DNA of 23,610 bases from a virus: IMG/VR virus record IMGVR_UViG_3300025099_003282, positions 1 through 23,610 of that record, one strand, 5' to 3'. Under the pieces are notes generated by a model. It searched no databases, had not been told where the DNA came from, and saw nothing but the letters and a program-made list of their open reading frames with translations. Each line of letters begins with the position of its first letter. The first letter of the stretch is position 1. The position numbers were made by a program, and so were the translations under genes. Positions 13,756 to 22,433 of the stretch are shown piece after piece.

Positions 13756-15210
13756 GTGGTAGAACCAATGGTATTTTTTAGAATTGTCGATAATATATTG
13801 TATAAAGCTGGAGATGTTGATGTTTTAGGTTTTGAAGAATCAGAAGGGTTACGAATACCTGATGAATATCTTGACAATAGAATATTTGTAGTTATGAGAA
13901 TGTGTTTGGGTATTGGAGATTGGGGTGTAGTGTCTGCTATGCCAAGATTACTCAAACAAAAATATCCTGATTGTAAAGTTTATGTACCAACAGCAAAATT
14001 ACAAGAGAAAATATGTGGAGATATTGGAGACGAATGGAGTAGTTGGAAAAATCCATTCAAAAATGGTGTAAATGTCTTTAAGAATAATCCGTATGTTGAT
14101 GGTTTTGTAAACAGCGTTAAGGGAGAAATATTTCACGATCATTATAGAATATATAACAAAGATAATCCAAATATCCCAATGTTAGAACAGATGTTGAAGT
14201 TTTGGCAGCTTGAAGAAGATGAATACAAAGACTCTGCGCCTGAATTGTATTTTAGTGATGAAGAAAAAAAGTTAGGTGATAGTATTATAAAAGAGTACAT
14301 CGGTGAAGAAGAATATGGTTGCTTACTACTATCAGATAGATATGATTATACTATGGATAGATTAATGTTGGATGTTATAAATCCTAAATTAAAACACTTC
14401 TATTGGACAGAAAGACCAATTGAACAGACATCATTTAACTTTATAGACAAAGCATTAGATATGAGACACGTGCCAGTTAGGATACAACTTTACATTAGGT
14501 CTAAAGCTAAATACAACGTTGGTAACCAATGTGGAACTACACAGTTAACAACCAGATACTCTGATACATATACAGTTCAAAGGCAATTCCCTATAGCACA
14601 CAACTTCGTACGTGGTGAAATATACCTAACAGATGATAAGGTAAGAAATTTACTTAAAGGTTTGCCTGATAAAACAGAATCAAAGACTACAACGAGTTTG
14701 AAATTTAAAGCTGACTTTATAGACTTCTTTGATAAAGAGGAATATAAAGATATGAAAGTACTAGAAGTTGGTTCTTCATTAGGTCATAGTACAGGAATGT
14801 TAAGTTATTTGTTCAAAAAAGTTATAGCTTTAGACAACTTATATGAAAGGCATGAGCAATCAAAAAAGTTAAATAGTAATAGTGATAATATTGAATATGT
14901 TGTAATGGATGTTTACAATCAACCTTGGAACTTTGAACATATGGATATCGTATTCATAGATTGTGTTCACGATTATCTTCACGTAAAAAGTGATATAGAT
15001 AATTCTCTCAATAGTTTTGGTAAAGGAACAATAATTGCTTTCGATGACTATGGTTTATTTCCTGAATTAAAGCAAGCTATAGATGAGTACGTTGATAGAG
15101 GACAATTTAAGGTTTTGAAGAAGATAGGTCAGTTAAAGGATACCTATTTTCCAACAACACAATTTAAAGTGCTAAAGGATTATGAGGGTATAATATGTCA
15201 AAGCGTGTAA
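13756..15210 (+). CDS. Fusion: GT9-like (heptosyltransferase-type) domain plus SAM-dependent methyltransferase
   Basis: The 484-residue protein seems to hold two enzymes. Residues about 42-295 look like a GT-B protein of the heptosyltransferase (GT9) type: MRMCLGIGDWGVVSAMPRL, with LLKQKYPDCKVYV, matches the first strand-helix of that family, and GNQCGTTQLT (257-266) is where these enzymes bind the nucleotide sugar. Residues about 318-484 are a class I methyltransferase: VLEVGSSLGHSTG (335-347), the acidic D360 after strand 2 and VFIDCVHDYLH (399-409). It could add a sugar and then methylate it, or methylate a neighbouring group. GTG 13756 is preferred to ATG 13768 because TGAGG lies close upstream. 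The GT9 half is less certain than the methyltransferase half. Confidence 0.75.
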   Translation: MVEPMVFFRIVDNILYKAGDVDVLGFEESEGLRIPDEYLDNRIFVVMRMCLGIGDWGVVSAMPRLLKQKYPDCKVYVPTAKLQEKICGDIGDEWSSWKNPFKNGVNVFKNNPYVDGFVNSVKGEIFHDHYRIYNKDNPNIPMLEQMLKFWQLEEDEYKDSAPELYFSDEEKKLGDSIIKEYIGEEEYGCLLLSDRYDYTMDRLMLDVINPKLKHFYWTERPIEQTSFNFIDKALDMRHVPVRIQLYIRSKAKYNVGNQCGTTQLTTRYSDTYTVQRQFPIAHNFVRGEIYLTDDKVRNLLKGLPDKTESKTTTSLKFKADFIDFFDKEEYKDMKVLEVGSSLGHSTGMLSYLFKKVIALDNLYERHEQSKKLNSNSDNIEYVVMDVYNQPWNFEHMDIVFIDCVHDYLHVKSDIDNSLNSFGKGTIIAFDDYGLFPELKQAIDEYVDRGQFKVLKKIGQLKDTYFPTTQFKVLKDYEGIICQSV

Positions 15211-15881
15211 TTTACACTTCAGTATTTGGTGGGTATGATAAAGTTACAAAACAGAGCTCAGATGGTTGGGATTGGAAATGCTTTAGTGAGAAAAATAGTA
15301 TATCATTGTATGATGACAATAATAGAAATGCTAAAAGGTTTAAGGTACTACCACACAAATATTTACAGAACTATGAGTATAGTATTTTTATAGATGGTAA
15401 TATGGATGTAAGAGGAAACTTAGATGAACTTATTGATAAATATTTGAGTGATTCAAATGTTGCATTCTTTAGTCATAAAAATAATAAGTTGGATTCTAGA
15501 GATTGTGCATACGCTGAAGCTCAAACTATACTTGATTTAGGTTCTAAGAATATGAAACTCACTCCTGAAAGAGGTATGTTGAATTATAAAGATAATCCAA
15601 AAACTATAGTTAATCAATTTGACAAGTATGCTAAATTAGGTTATCCAGAAAATAATGGTTTGATAACAGGTATGGTTATATTGAGAAGACACAATGAGAA
15701 AGATTGTATTGAAACTATGGAAGACTGGTGGAAGGAAATAAAGTATGGTAGTAAAAGAGACCAATTGAGTTTCAATTATTGTGCTTGGAAGAATGGCTTG
15801 AAGTTCAATTATATGGATGGAGATTCTAGAGACAATGAATATTTTTACAGAAGTACTAACGCTCACATAGGAAAGAAATGA
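15195..15881 (+). CDS. Glycosyltransferase-like protein, DUF616 (TOD1/MUCI70) type
   Basis: The 228-residue protein fits the DUF616 glycosyltransferase-like family: it opens RVIYTSVFGGYD, has RFKVLPHKYLQNYEYSIFIDGNM (48-70), where D67-G-N-M-D71 replaces the usual DXD, and later KRDQLSFNYCAWKNGL, typical of the family. A mid-protein segment with RDCAYAEA is also shared. Many members decorate polysaccharides, but few have been tested. It overlaps the preceding fusion gene by 16 bases and the next gene by ATGA. The substrate cannot be read. Confidence 0.8.
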   Translation: MSKRVIYTSVFGGYDKVTKQSSDGWDWKCFSEKNSISLYDDNNRNAKRFKVLPHKYLQNYEYSIFIDGNMDVRGNLDELIDKYLSDSNVAFFSHKNNKLDSRDCAYAEAQTILDLGSKNMKLTPERGMLNYKDNPKTIVNQFDKYAKLGYPENNGLITGMVILRRHNEKDCIETMEDWWKEIKYGSKRDQLSFNYCAWKNGLKFNYMDGDSRDNEYFYRSTNAHIGKK

Positions 15882-16681
15882 AGAATATAATTTTTATACC
15901 TTATATCAAAAGAGAAAAAGATTTAACTGGCGCATCAAGTATTGGTCATTCAAACAGACATCAAGGTTATGAATGGGGAATAAAGTCTTGGAAAGCTTGG
16001 GCTAAAAAGAATGGTCACGAAGTATATGTTATGTCAGACCTACTTTGTCCTGAATCTGAAATGTTAATAACCTGGCAGAGATGGCAGGTTCTAAATATAT
16101 TAGAACACAATGACATAGAATACAACCAAGTATTAGTTGTCGATGCTGATTCAGTAGTTCATCCTGATTGTCCTAACTTTTTTGAGATGACAGATGGTAA
16201 ATTTACAAGTGTTTTAACTGATGGGGATTTTGAGTGGATGAACAGAGCTATAAATGGTTACTCTAAAATGTTTTGGAACAAAGAGTTTTGCATACCATCT
16301 TTTGAGTTCTTTCAAACTGGCTTTGTTATTATCAATAAAGAACACAAAAAGTTCTTTGATAAGGTGTTTAATTTTTATGAGAAGAACAAACAAAAGATTA
16401 TTGATTCATATGATATATTATTGACTGGTAGTGATATAACATTGATGAATTGTATGAGAAAAGAATTTGGCTTAGAACTAAATCTACTACCAAGACAATT
16501 TGGTATGATGGACATGGTTAGAAAGCAGTTATTCTATTTTCACGAGAGTTGTTATTGGGAAGATAGTTTAACTAACCTATATAACTCAGGTTGGGTATAT
16601 CAATTTAATGCTATACCACCAAGTAATATGGGAAGAGATAGAACTTACTGGATGAAAAGAGTATACGAGGAGTTATTTTGA
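15878..16681 (+). CDS. Glycosyltransferase-like protein, GT-A fold with DXD
   Basis: The 267-residue protein begins with a strand (KNIIFIPYI) and has WQRWQVLNIL and then VLVVDADSVVHP (86-96), where D89-A-D91 is the metal-binding motif of GT-A enzymes. FFQTGFVIIN and GSDITLMNCMRKEFG follow, as in enzymes resembling families 8 and 32, where a D and an N line the active site. It probably transfers a sugar with retention, but family placement is by pattern only. Start overlaps the DUF616 gene (ATGA); the stop overlaps the next TTG start. Confidence 0.75.
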   Translation: MKNIIFIPYIKREKDLTGASSIGHSNRHQGYEWGIKSWKAWAKKNGHEVYVMSDLLCPESEMLITWQRWQVLNILEHNDIEYNQVLVVDADSVVHPDCPNFFEMTDGKFTSVLTDGDFEWMNRAINGYSKMFWNKEFCIPSFEFFQTGFVIINKEHKKFFDKVFNFYEKNKQKIIDSYDILLTGSDITLMNCMRKEFGLELNLLPRQFGMMDMVRKQLFYFHESCYWEDSLTNLYNSGWVYQFNAIPPSNMGRDRTYWMKRVYEELF

Positions 16682-17103
16682 GAAAGATAGTAGGATTTAC
16701 GAGCGGCTATTTTGATATTATGCATCCAGGTCATGTATTGATGTTGAAAGAATGTAAGAGGTATTGTGATTATCTAATAGTTGCAGTCAATGAATACAGA
16801 ACTAAGACTAAACAGCCAGATGGTAGAGAAAAGAATGAACCTATATGGACACCAAAGGAAAGGTTGATGATGGTTGAAGCTTGTAAGTTTGTAGATGAGG
16901 CTTTTCTTTACGATGGTGAAAAAGCTTTATATGATTATCTATTTAATAGTGGTGATAGAATAGATGTTCGTATATTAGGAGATGACCACAGAGATAAACC
17001 ATTTACAGGAGATGATTTAGAAATTGATATAATATTTAATAGTAGAAATCATAATTACAGCACCACTAACACCATAACAAAAATAATTAAGGAGAGAACT
17101 TAA
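16678..17103 (+). CDS. Cytidylyltransferase-like nucleotidyltransferase (TagD/RfaE-C type)
   Basis: The 141-residue protein starts with TTG in a TTGA overlap, five bases after GAGGAG (16667-16672). It has the full HxGH nucleotidyltransferase signature HPGH (16-19) after GYFDIMHPG, and STT (128-130) near the end, the site of the ISTT motif in glycerol-3-phosphate cytidylyltransferases. It should join a nucleotide triphosphate to a sugar- or polyol-phosphate to make an activated donor for the glycosyltransferases around it. The length matches the family (about 130-150). An insert with REKNEPIWTPKERLMMV matches the usual substrate loop. The exact phosphate substrate, glycerol, heptose or another, is open. 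Confidence 0.85.
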   Translation: MRKIVGFTSGYFDIMHPGHVLMLKECKRYCDYLIVAVNEYRTKTKQPDGREKNEPIWTPKERLMMVEACKFVDEAFLYDGEKALYDYLFNSGDRIDVRILGDDHRDKPFTGDDLEIDIIFNSRNHNYSTTNTITKIIKERT

Positions 17104-17852
17104 TGAATATAGAATTTATATTTTCAGAATTTGGTTCTAGATCTACTGCTAATCAACCAGATAGTTTTACAGATGAGTTTAGATTAGACCCAACATATTC
17201 TTCTGTAAAGAAGTTTTTTCCAAAGGCAAAATTAACACTTTACACCGATATGCCTGAGTTAGGAAAAAACTACTCTGATGTAGAAGTTAGGATAATTGAT
17301 GTAGAAGAAAGCCCATTCTCAAAGTCAAATCATCGTTGGGGTTGGCATTGCTGTGATTATTATGAGGCTAAGGGTTTGTTAGAATCTACGGCTGATGTGG
17401 CTATATCAGTAGATTCTGATTTGATGTTTGTATCTGATGAGGTTAGAACAATTTTACCGATAACTAAAAAATTTGGAATTTGTGTTCCAACTAATGAGAG
17501 ACAGATGGTTAAGGTAGATGGAATCTATACTCGTGGGAATGATGGCGATTATCATTTAGATGAAGACGAAAGTAGGGGTAATCTATTAACTTACGATTTG
17601 TGGTGGTGTAGTTTTCATACAGAAGACAACAGAGGTAGGTCTTGGTTAAGTGAGTTCTGTAGATTAATGGAAACCAATCCTAAGAGAGCTCCATTACAAA
17701 TGAGTAGAGCTAGTTGGAATACTGGTATACACCCATACTCAATGCCACAACAATGGGGAGTTGGTAGTGGTTACATAGGCTGTGGTAATGAAATAATTTT
17801 ACACGTTGGTCACGAAAATGTTCAAGACCATTACTTAGAAAGGAGAATATAA
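17103..17852 (+). CDS. Probable GT-A-like glycosyltransferase of unclear family
   Basis: The 249-residue protein has a strand (MNIEFIFSEFG), a conserved-looking RWGWHCCDYYEAKGL segment, and ADVAISVDSDLMFV, where D104-S-D106 looks like a metal-binding DXD. The C-terminal part carries WNTGIHPYS and GVGSGYIGCGN, with small glycines and a histidine at the end (HVGHENV). The fold looks like a GT-A sugar transferase but no numbered family is certain. It begins in a TAATG overlap and ends in TAATG with the carbamoyltransferase, which has its own GGAG site. Confidence 0.65.
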   Translation: MNIEFIFSEFGSRSTANQPDSFTDEFRLDPTYSSVKKFFPKAKLTLYTDMPELGKNYSDVEVRIIDVEESPFSKSNHRWGWHCCDYYEAKGLLESTADVAISVDSDLMFVSDEVRTILPITKKFGICVPTNERQMVKVDGIYTRGNDGDYHLDEDESRGNLLTYDLWWCSFHTEDNRGRSWLSEFCRLMETNPKRAPLQMSRASWNTGIHPYSMPQQWGVGSGYIGCGNEIILHVGHENVQDHYLERRI

Positions 17853-19492
17853 TGAAAATAGTAGGATTCCACAGCGGACATGATTCAGCTTACAGTATAT
17901 TAGAAAATGGGATTCCAATTATACACAACGAATTGGAAAGATTTAACAGGAGAAAAAATTCAGTTGCTAATTCTATTCAATTATTTTTAGATAATGAGGA
18001 AAACTTAGATGATATAATTCATATGACAACCCATCGCACTGGTGGAATGGTAGATAACAATTATATGGATTCTTTTAATAAATGTGAATCTGTAATTGAA
18101 AAGAATGGTGGTAAATTGTACATAGTAGGACACCACCAGTCTCACGCTGCTAATGCTTTTTTTACTAGTAATTTTGAAGAAGCACTAATAGTTACAATCG
18201 ATGGTGGTGGCATTGACAATCCAAATGGGTTATTGCATGATAAATCTGATATAGATACTGCTAAAAATTCTTTCGTAACCTGCACTACTTTTTGGAGTGG
18301 TAAAGGAAATAAAATAAATCCAATACATATGATTTCAAATAAAATGTTAAATTTAGGGAAGGATTGGTCTATGTGTACGAGCAAAATATTTGGTCTTGGT
18401 ACTTGGAGAGATCCAAGAGGAGACCAAGCTGGTACTGTAATGGGTATGGCTGCTTTAGGAGATTCAGAAAAGTATATGTCTTACTTCGAAAATAAATTGA
18501 CTGTTGGTTTATTTGATAACGATGGTAATGGCTCGATAGATTTTGACTATTTAAAAGGGGAAGCTGATAAAGAAGAGCAAAACAGATTTGATATATCTGC
18601 TTCATTACAAAAAGAAACAGAGAGAGTTATCAGAGCTATATTAACACCGTATATTGAAGAATATAAACCAAAAAATCTATGTTTATCAGGAGGTGTGAGT
18701 TTAAACTGTGTTTCGATAGGTAAGATGTTAGATTGGTTTCCTGGCATAAATATTTTTGTAGACCCAATACCATATGATGCTGGGTTATCGTTGGGTTCTT
18801 CTAGATATGTTTGGCACCATATATTAGATAATCCAAGAATATATAATAATTCGCAAAATCAAAGCCCATATTTAGGCTACACATACACAGAAGATGAAGT
18901 TGGAAAAGCTTTAGATGAGAGAAGTGATGAGATAGAAGTTATAGGTGCTGATGATGATTACGTTGTACAGACTATGATTAACAAAAAAATTATATCAGTA
19001 TTTGGCGGTGGTTCTGAATCTGGTAGAAGAGCTTTGGGTAATAGGAGTATACTAGCAGATCCTACACACGCAGAAACAAAAGATATAGTTAATGAAAGGG
19101 TAAAGCACAGACAATGGTTTAGACCATTTGCACCATCGATACTTAGAGAATATGTAAAGGATTGGTTTGTTCACGATGCTGATAGCCCTTACATGAATAT
19201 TGCTATGAAATTTAAAGAAGGTATGTCTAAAAAAGTTCCAGCAGTAGTTCACTTTGATGATACTGCTAGATTACAATCTGTTAGTAAAGAAGACAATGAA
19301 TGGTATTATAGTTTTATAGATAATTTTAAGAAGAGAACTGGTGTTCCAATAGTACTTAATACTAGTTTTAATGATAGAGAACCAATAGTAGAGACTCCAC
19401 AACACGCTTTGGATTGTTTTTTAAGAACCAATATAGATTATCTGTACTTCAGAGACTATGGTATTTTAGTGAGTAAAGCATGGAAAAAGTAG
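17852..19492 (+). CDS. Carbamoyltransferase, NodU/CmcH/TobZ family
   Basis: The 546-residue protein matches the family throughout. The N-terminal kinase-like region has MKIVGFHSGHDSAY and the metal-binding VGHHQSHAANAF (92-103), then VTIDGGG (114-120). SGGVSLNC (279-286) and ESGRRALGNRSILADP (389-404) follow, and the YrdC-like region has FRPFAPSIL (423-431) and VPIVLNTSFNDREP (498-511). Carbamoyl phosphate and ATP give carbamoyl-adenylate, and the carbamoyl group then goes to a hydroxyl. Known targets are sugars, antibiotics and, in some phages, 5-hydroxymethyl pyrimidines in DNA. Surrounding glycosyltransferases favour a sugar here. GGAG lies about eight bases before the ATG. Confidence 0.93.
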   Translation: MKIVGFHSGHDSAYSILENGIPIIHNELERFNRRKNSVANSIQLFLDNEENLDDIIHMTTHRTGGMVDNNYMDSFNKCESVIEKNGGKLYIVGHHQSHAANAFFTSNFEEALIVTIDGGGIDNPNGLLHDKSDIDTAKNSFVTCTTFWSGKGNKINPIHMISNKMLNLGKDWSMCTSKIFGLGTWRDPRGDQAGTVMGMAALGDSEKYMSYFENKLTVGLFDNDGNGSIDFDYLKGEADKEEQNRFDISASLQKETERVIRAILTPYIEEYKPKNLCLSGGVSLNCVSIGKMLDWFPGINIFVDPIPYDAGLSLGSSRYVWHHILDNPRIYNNSQNQSPYLGYTYTEDEVGKALDERSDEIEVIGADDDYVVQTMINKKIISVFGGGSESGRRALGNRSILADPTHAETKDIVNERVKHRQWFRPFAPSILREYVKDWFVHDADSPYMNIAMKFKEGMSKKVPAVVHFDDTARLQSVSKEDNEWYYSFIDNFKKRTGVPIVLNTSFNDREPIVETPQHALDCFLRTNIDYLYFRDYGILVSKAWKK

Positions 19493-20220
19493 CAGTAATA
19501 GTAGAAACTAGAGAACACGATGCTTTACCATTTGTTCTTAATAATGTTATGTCGATTTTACCAGAGGACTATAGTTTACAGATATTTCATGGAACATCTA
19601 ATTATGATTACGTTTGTGATTCTGTTGAAAATAATATGATGTTGCTTGATAAAAAAGTCAAGTTCACAAATTTGGGAATAGATTCAATATCAGCCGATGC
19701 CTCTAGCTTAGAGATTATGTTGACAGAAGATTTTTGGAATCAGATAATTGCTGAAACTGTTTTATACTTTGAGTGTGATTCTATGTTGTGTCCTAATTCA
19801 GAGTACAAAGTTGAAGACTTCGAACACTTTGATTATATTGGCGGATGGTGGGGTAAATCTTTCTATCCAAAATCTCTTGATGAATCATATGATAGAGTTA
19901 TGAATGGTGGCATATCTCTCAGAAAGAAAAGTTTCATGTTAGATATTATAAATAACGAATTGAAACCATATTTACAAAGAGGTGGAAATCCTTGTGAAGA
20001 TTATTTTGTAACAGATAGAATAAGAAATAAACCAAAGGTAAGAGATGTGTTGAACTTCTCAATAGATAATGGTTATATGTATCCGTTGAATGATAAAGCA
20101 CCATTTGGATTACACAAGCCGTGGGGTGTAAATCCGGCAAAAGGTCATGGTAGATACTATGAAGATATTATAAGAGTTTGTGAACAAGTTAAAGAATTGG
20201 AGAGATTAAATGGCGTATAG
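19480..20220 (+). CDS. DUF5672-like glycosyltransferase-type protein
   Basis: The 246-residue protein has the DUF5672 arrangement: VETREHDALPFVLNNVM (8-24) at the start, LQIFHGTSN, FECDSML (97-103), YIGGWWG, the family signature NGGISLRKK (142-150) and CEDYF (172-176), whose E and D may be catalytic or metal ligands. Proteins of this type are thought to be GT-A glycosyltransferases, and several lie in O-antigen and capsule loci. The first 13 bases overlap the carbamoyltransferase. The stop lies 11 bases inside the FkbM gene. Confidence 0.8.
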   Translation: MEKVAVIVETREHDALPFVLNNVMSILPEDYSLQIFHGTSNYDYVCDSVENNMMLLDKKVKFTNLGIDSISADASSLEIMLTEDFWNQIIAETVLYFECDSMLCPNSEYKVEDFEHFDYIGGWWGKSFYPKSLDESYDRVMNGGISLRKKSFMLDIINNELKPYLQRGGNPCEDYFVTDRIRNKPKVRDVLNFSIDNGYMYPLNDKAPFGLHKPWGVNPAKGHGRYYEDIIRVCEQVKELERLNGV

Positions 20221-20863
20221 AGCTGGTGAAACAATGAGGCTTGAAGAGATTAAGGATATGGGTATTAATCCAAATGCTATATTAGATATAGGAGCTCACA
20301 CAGGACAATTTCATAGTTGGTCTAAAAGAGTTTGGCCTGATGTTGGTGTCTTTATGATAGAGGCTAATCCATTACATGAGAGTACTTTAGATAGGTTAGC
20401 TATGATGAATGGTGATAAGTATCTAATAGCTGCTATGGGTGATGAAGAAAGAGAAGTTACTTTTTATACCCGAAGCGACAAACCACACACAGAAGGTAAT
20501 TCATATTACAAAGAACATAACTATTGGGATATACCACAATTGGTGCAAGAAAGTAAAGTTAAACTGAAAAAATTAGACGATATTTTTGAAGATGATGCGG
20601 TGTTTGAGTTAATTAAAATAGATACGCAAGGTTCTGAGTTAGATATTCTAAAAGGGGGTGTAAAATTAATCAGCAAATCATCTGTAATTGTATTGGAAAT
20701 AGCTTACACAGAATATAATGAAGGCGCTCCTACTGCTAAAGATATTATTAACTATATGAATAGTATAGGATTTGAGAAAAAAATGAGTATCGGAGAACAC
20801 TATGAAGATGATGATGTAATTCAAAAGGATTTTGTATTTTTAAATAAGGAGTTAGTTAAATGA
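20210..20863 (+). CDS. FkbM-family SAM-dependent methyltransferase
   Basis: The 217-residue protein has SAM motif I ILDIGAHTGQF (24-34), the acidic residue in FMIEANP (E52 region), and the FkbM signature LIKIDTQGSELDILKGG in the middle, with VLEIAY later. These enzymes O-methylate hydroxyls, often on sugars of surface glycans. ATG 20210 follows a GGAGAG-like site by about seven bases; ATG 20234 is possible and would leave motif I intact. It overlaps the next gene by ATGA, suggesting translation coupling with the C-methyltransferase. Confidence 0.9.
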   Translation: MAYRAGETMRLEEIKDMGINPNAILDIGAHTGQFHSWSKRVWPDVGVFMIEANPLHESTLDRLAMMNGDKYLIAAMGDEEREVTFYTRSDKPHTEGNSYYKEHNYWDIPQLVQESKVKLKKLDDIFEDDAVFELIKIDTQGSELDILKGGVKLISKSSVIVLEIAYTEYNEGAPTAKDIINYMNSIGFEKKMSIGEHYEDDDVIQKDFVFLNKELVK

Positions 20864-22038
20864 AGAAAGAGTTTTTAGATTTAGGTAGACAACCTATAGC
20901 AAATAAGTTTTTAAAAGAGGATGAGATTAGTGATGAGTTCTTCTTTGATTTAAAGGTAGTTTTTGATGAGGATACTAAATTAGTTTCTATGAAAGACTTT
21001 GTAAAGCCAGAGTTGATGTTCAATGAAGATTACAAGTACAATACATCGTTGTCCACACCAATGGTTAATCATTTCAAAGAAACGGCAGAGATGTTAAGGA
21101 TGAAGTTTCAGCCTAAGAAAGTTTTGGAGATAGGTTCTAATGATGGTCCTTTCATAAGCAATTTTGATAAGGATAGTTCCATATGTGTGGAACCTTGTGA
21201 TAACTTTGCAAAGATTACAGCAGATATGGGATACAAAACTAGCACAGAGTTTTGGACTACTGATTTATCTGAGAAGATTGTGAAACAAAATGGTTATATG
21301 GATTTAATTTACTCTGCTAATTGTGTATGTCACATTCAAGATTTAGATGACGCATTCAAAGCAGTTAAAAATCTACTATCTCCTAGCGGAGTATTTGTAT
21401 TTGAAGACCCATCGCTTCTTCGTATGTTAGAGAGAGGTTCTTATGACCAAATATATGACGAACATGCGCATGTATTTTCTGTAACCGCTCTAAATAATAT
21501 ACTGAGAAGAAATGGACTACAGATTTTTAGTGTAGATAATCTATCAGTTCATGGTGGTTCTAATAGAATTTACGCTTGTCATATGGATAGTTGTATATCA
21601 GGAGATAGCGTTGGAGAAAACCTAAAAGAAGAAAAAGACTTCGGTATCAATAACTTTGAAACCTATGAGATATTTGCTAAAAGGGTAAAGGAATCAAAAG
21701 ATGAATTGGTTAGATGTTTAAGTAATCTCAAACATAATGGTAAATCGATAATCAGTATTGGTGCTACATCAAAGTCTACTACTGTATTTAATTATTGTGG
21801 TATTGATAGTTCTTTGATTGATTGTATCACAGATACAACACCCGATAAACAGAACTTGCTTGCTCCTGGCAGCCATATACCTGTTGTAGATAGAGAGTCG
21901 GTAGACTTAAATGATTACGACTATGCTTTCTTAGGTGCTTGGAACTTCAAAAGTGTTATAGCAAATAAAGAGAGTGAGTTTGTTAAAAATGGTGGACAAT
22001 TCATAACGCATGTACCAAAAATAATGACATTTTCATAA
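20860..22038 (+). CDS. Sugar C-methyltransferase, TylC3/TcaB9-like, lacking the zinc-finger start
   Basis: The 392-residue protein has the three-part layout of NDP-hexose 3-C-methyltransferases. The N-terminal portion begins directly with FLDLGRQPIANKFL and lacks the preceding CxxC; the second cysteine pair, normally before GLVQL, is also absent. The SAM domain follows, with VLEIGSNDG (88-96), and then YDEH (199-202) matching the catalytic Y.EH of TcaB9, and HGGS (231-234). The C-terminal domain has IGATSKSTTVFNYCGI and PGSHIPVVD. It probably methylates a keto-deoxysugar nucleotide. Its partners would be the epimerase and ketoisomerase just downstream. The missing zinc ligands are the odd point. 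Confidence 0.87.
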   Translation: MKKEFLDLGRQPIANKFLKEDEISDEFFFDLKVVFDEDTKLVSMKDFVKPELMFNEDYKYNTSLSTPMVNHFKETAEMLRMKFQPKKVLEIGSNDGPFISNFDKDSSICVEPCDNFAKITADMGYKTSTEFWTTDLSEKIVKQNGYMDLIYSANCVCHIQDLDDAFKAVKNLLSPSGVFVFEDPSLLRMLERGSYDQIYDEHAHVFSVTALNNILRRNGLQIFSVDNLSVHGGSNRIYACHMDSCISGDSVGENLKEEKDFGINNFETYEIFAKRVKESKDELVRCLSNLKHNGKSIISIGATSKSTTVFNYCGIDSSLIDCITDTTPDKQNLLAPGSHIPVVDRESVDLNDYDYAFLGAWNFKSVIANKESEFVKNGGQFITHVPKIMTFS

Positions 22039-22049
22039 AGGAGATTGAT

Positions 22050-22433
22050 ATGTATTACAATGAGGATGATAGAGCTCAAAGGTTATTAGATGTTTTTGAA
22101 GTTTTAGACGGACAAATAAATGTTTCATATGTTAATAGTACAGAACACATTGTCGCTTGGCACAAACACGATATACAATCGGATTACTGGACCTGTATAA
22201 AAGGTTCTTTTAAAGTGGGAATGGCTACGGAAGAAGATGGTTGTGAATTTGTATATCTTTCAGATAAGAATCCACAAGTGATTGAGATGAAGCCAGGTGT
22301 GTATCACGGATACAAAGCATTAGAGCCTGGCTCTATATTGTTGTATTATTTAACAGAAAAATACAATCCAAATGATGAGTTTAGAGCACCAGTTGGACAT
22401 TTCGGAGAAGAATGGGAAAGAGAAAATAAATGA
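22050..22433 (+). CDS. RmlC-like cupin, probable sugar epimerase or isomerase
   Basis: The 127-residue protein is a single cupin: the first conserved block has WHKHDIQSDYW with H38, H40 and Q43, a turn KGSFKVGM, and the second block has PGVYHGYKA with H86 and ends with LLYYLTEKYNP. RmlC-type enzymes use histidine and tyrosine to epimerise dTDP-4-keto-deoxysugars; the block around YLTEKYNP is like theirs. It is shorter than full-length RmlC (about 180). A good AAAGGAG (22037-22043) lies six bases before the ATG, and the gene is separated from its neighbour by 11 bases. Confidence 0.82.
   Translation: MYYNEDDRAQRLLDVFEVLDGQINVSYVNSTEHIVAWHKHDIQSDYWTCIKGSFKVGMATEEDGCEFVYLSDKNPQVIEMKPGVYHGYKALEPGSILLYYLTEKYNPNDEFRAPVGHFGEEWERENK

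Noticed and set aside
17103-17852. Firm assignment to a numbered glycosyltransferase family
   Set aside because: Only a DXD-like motif and general GT-A look are visible; no family signature is clear enough.
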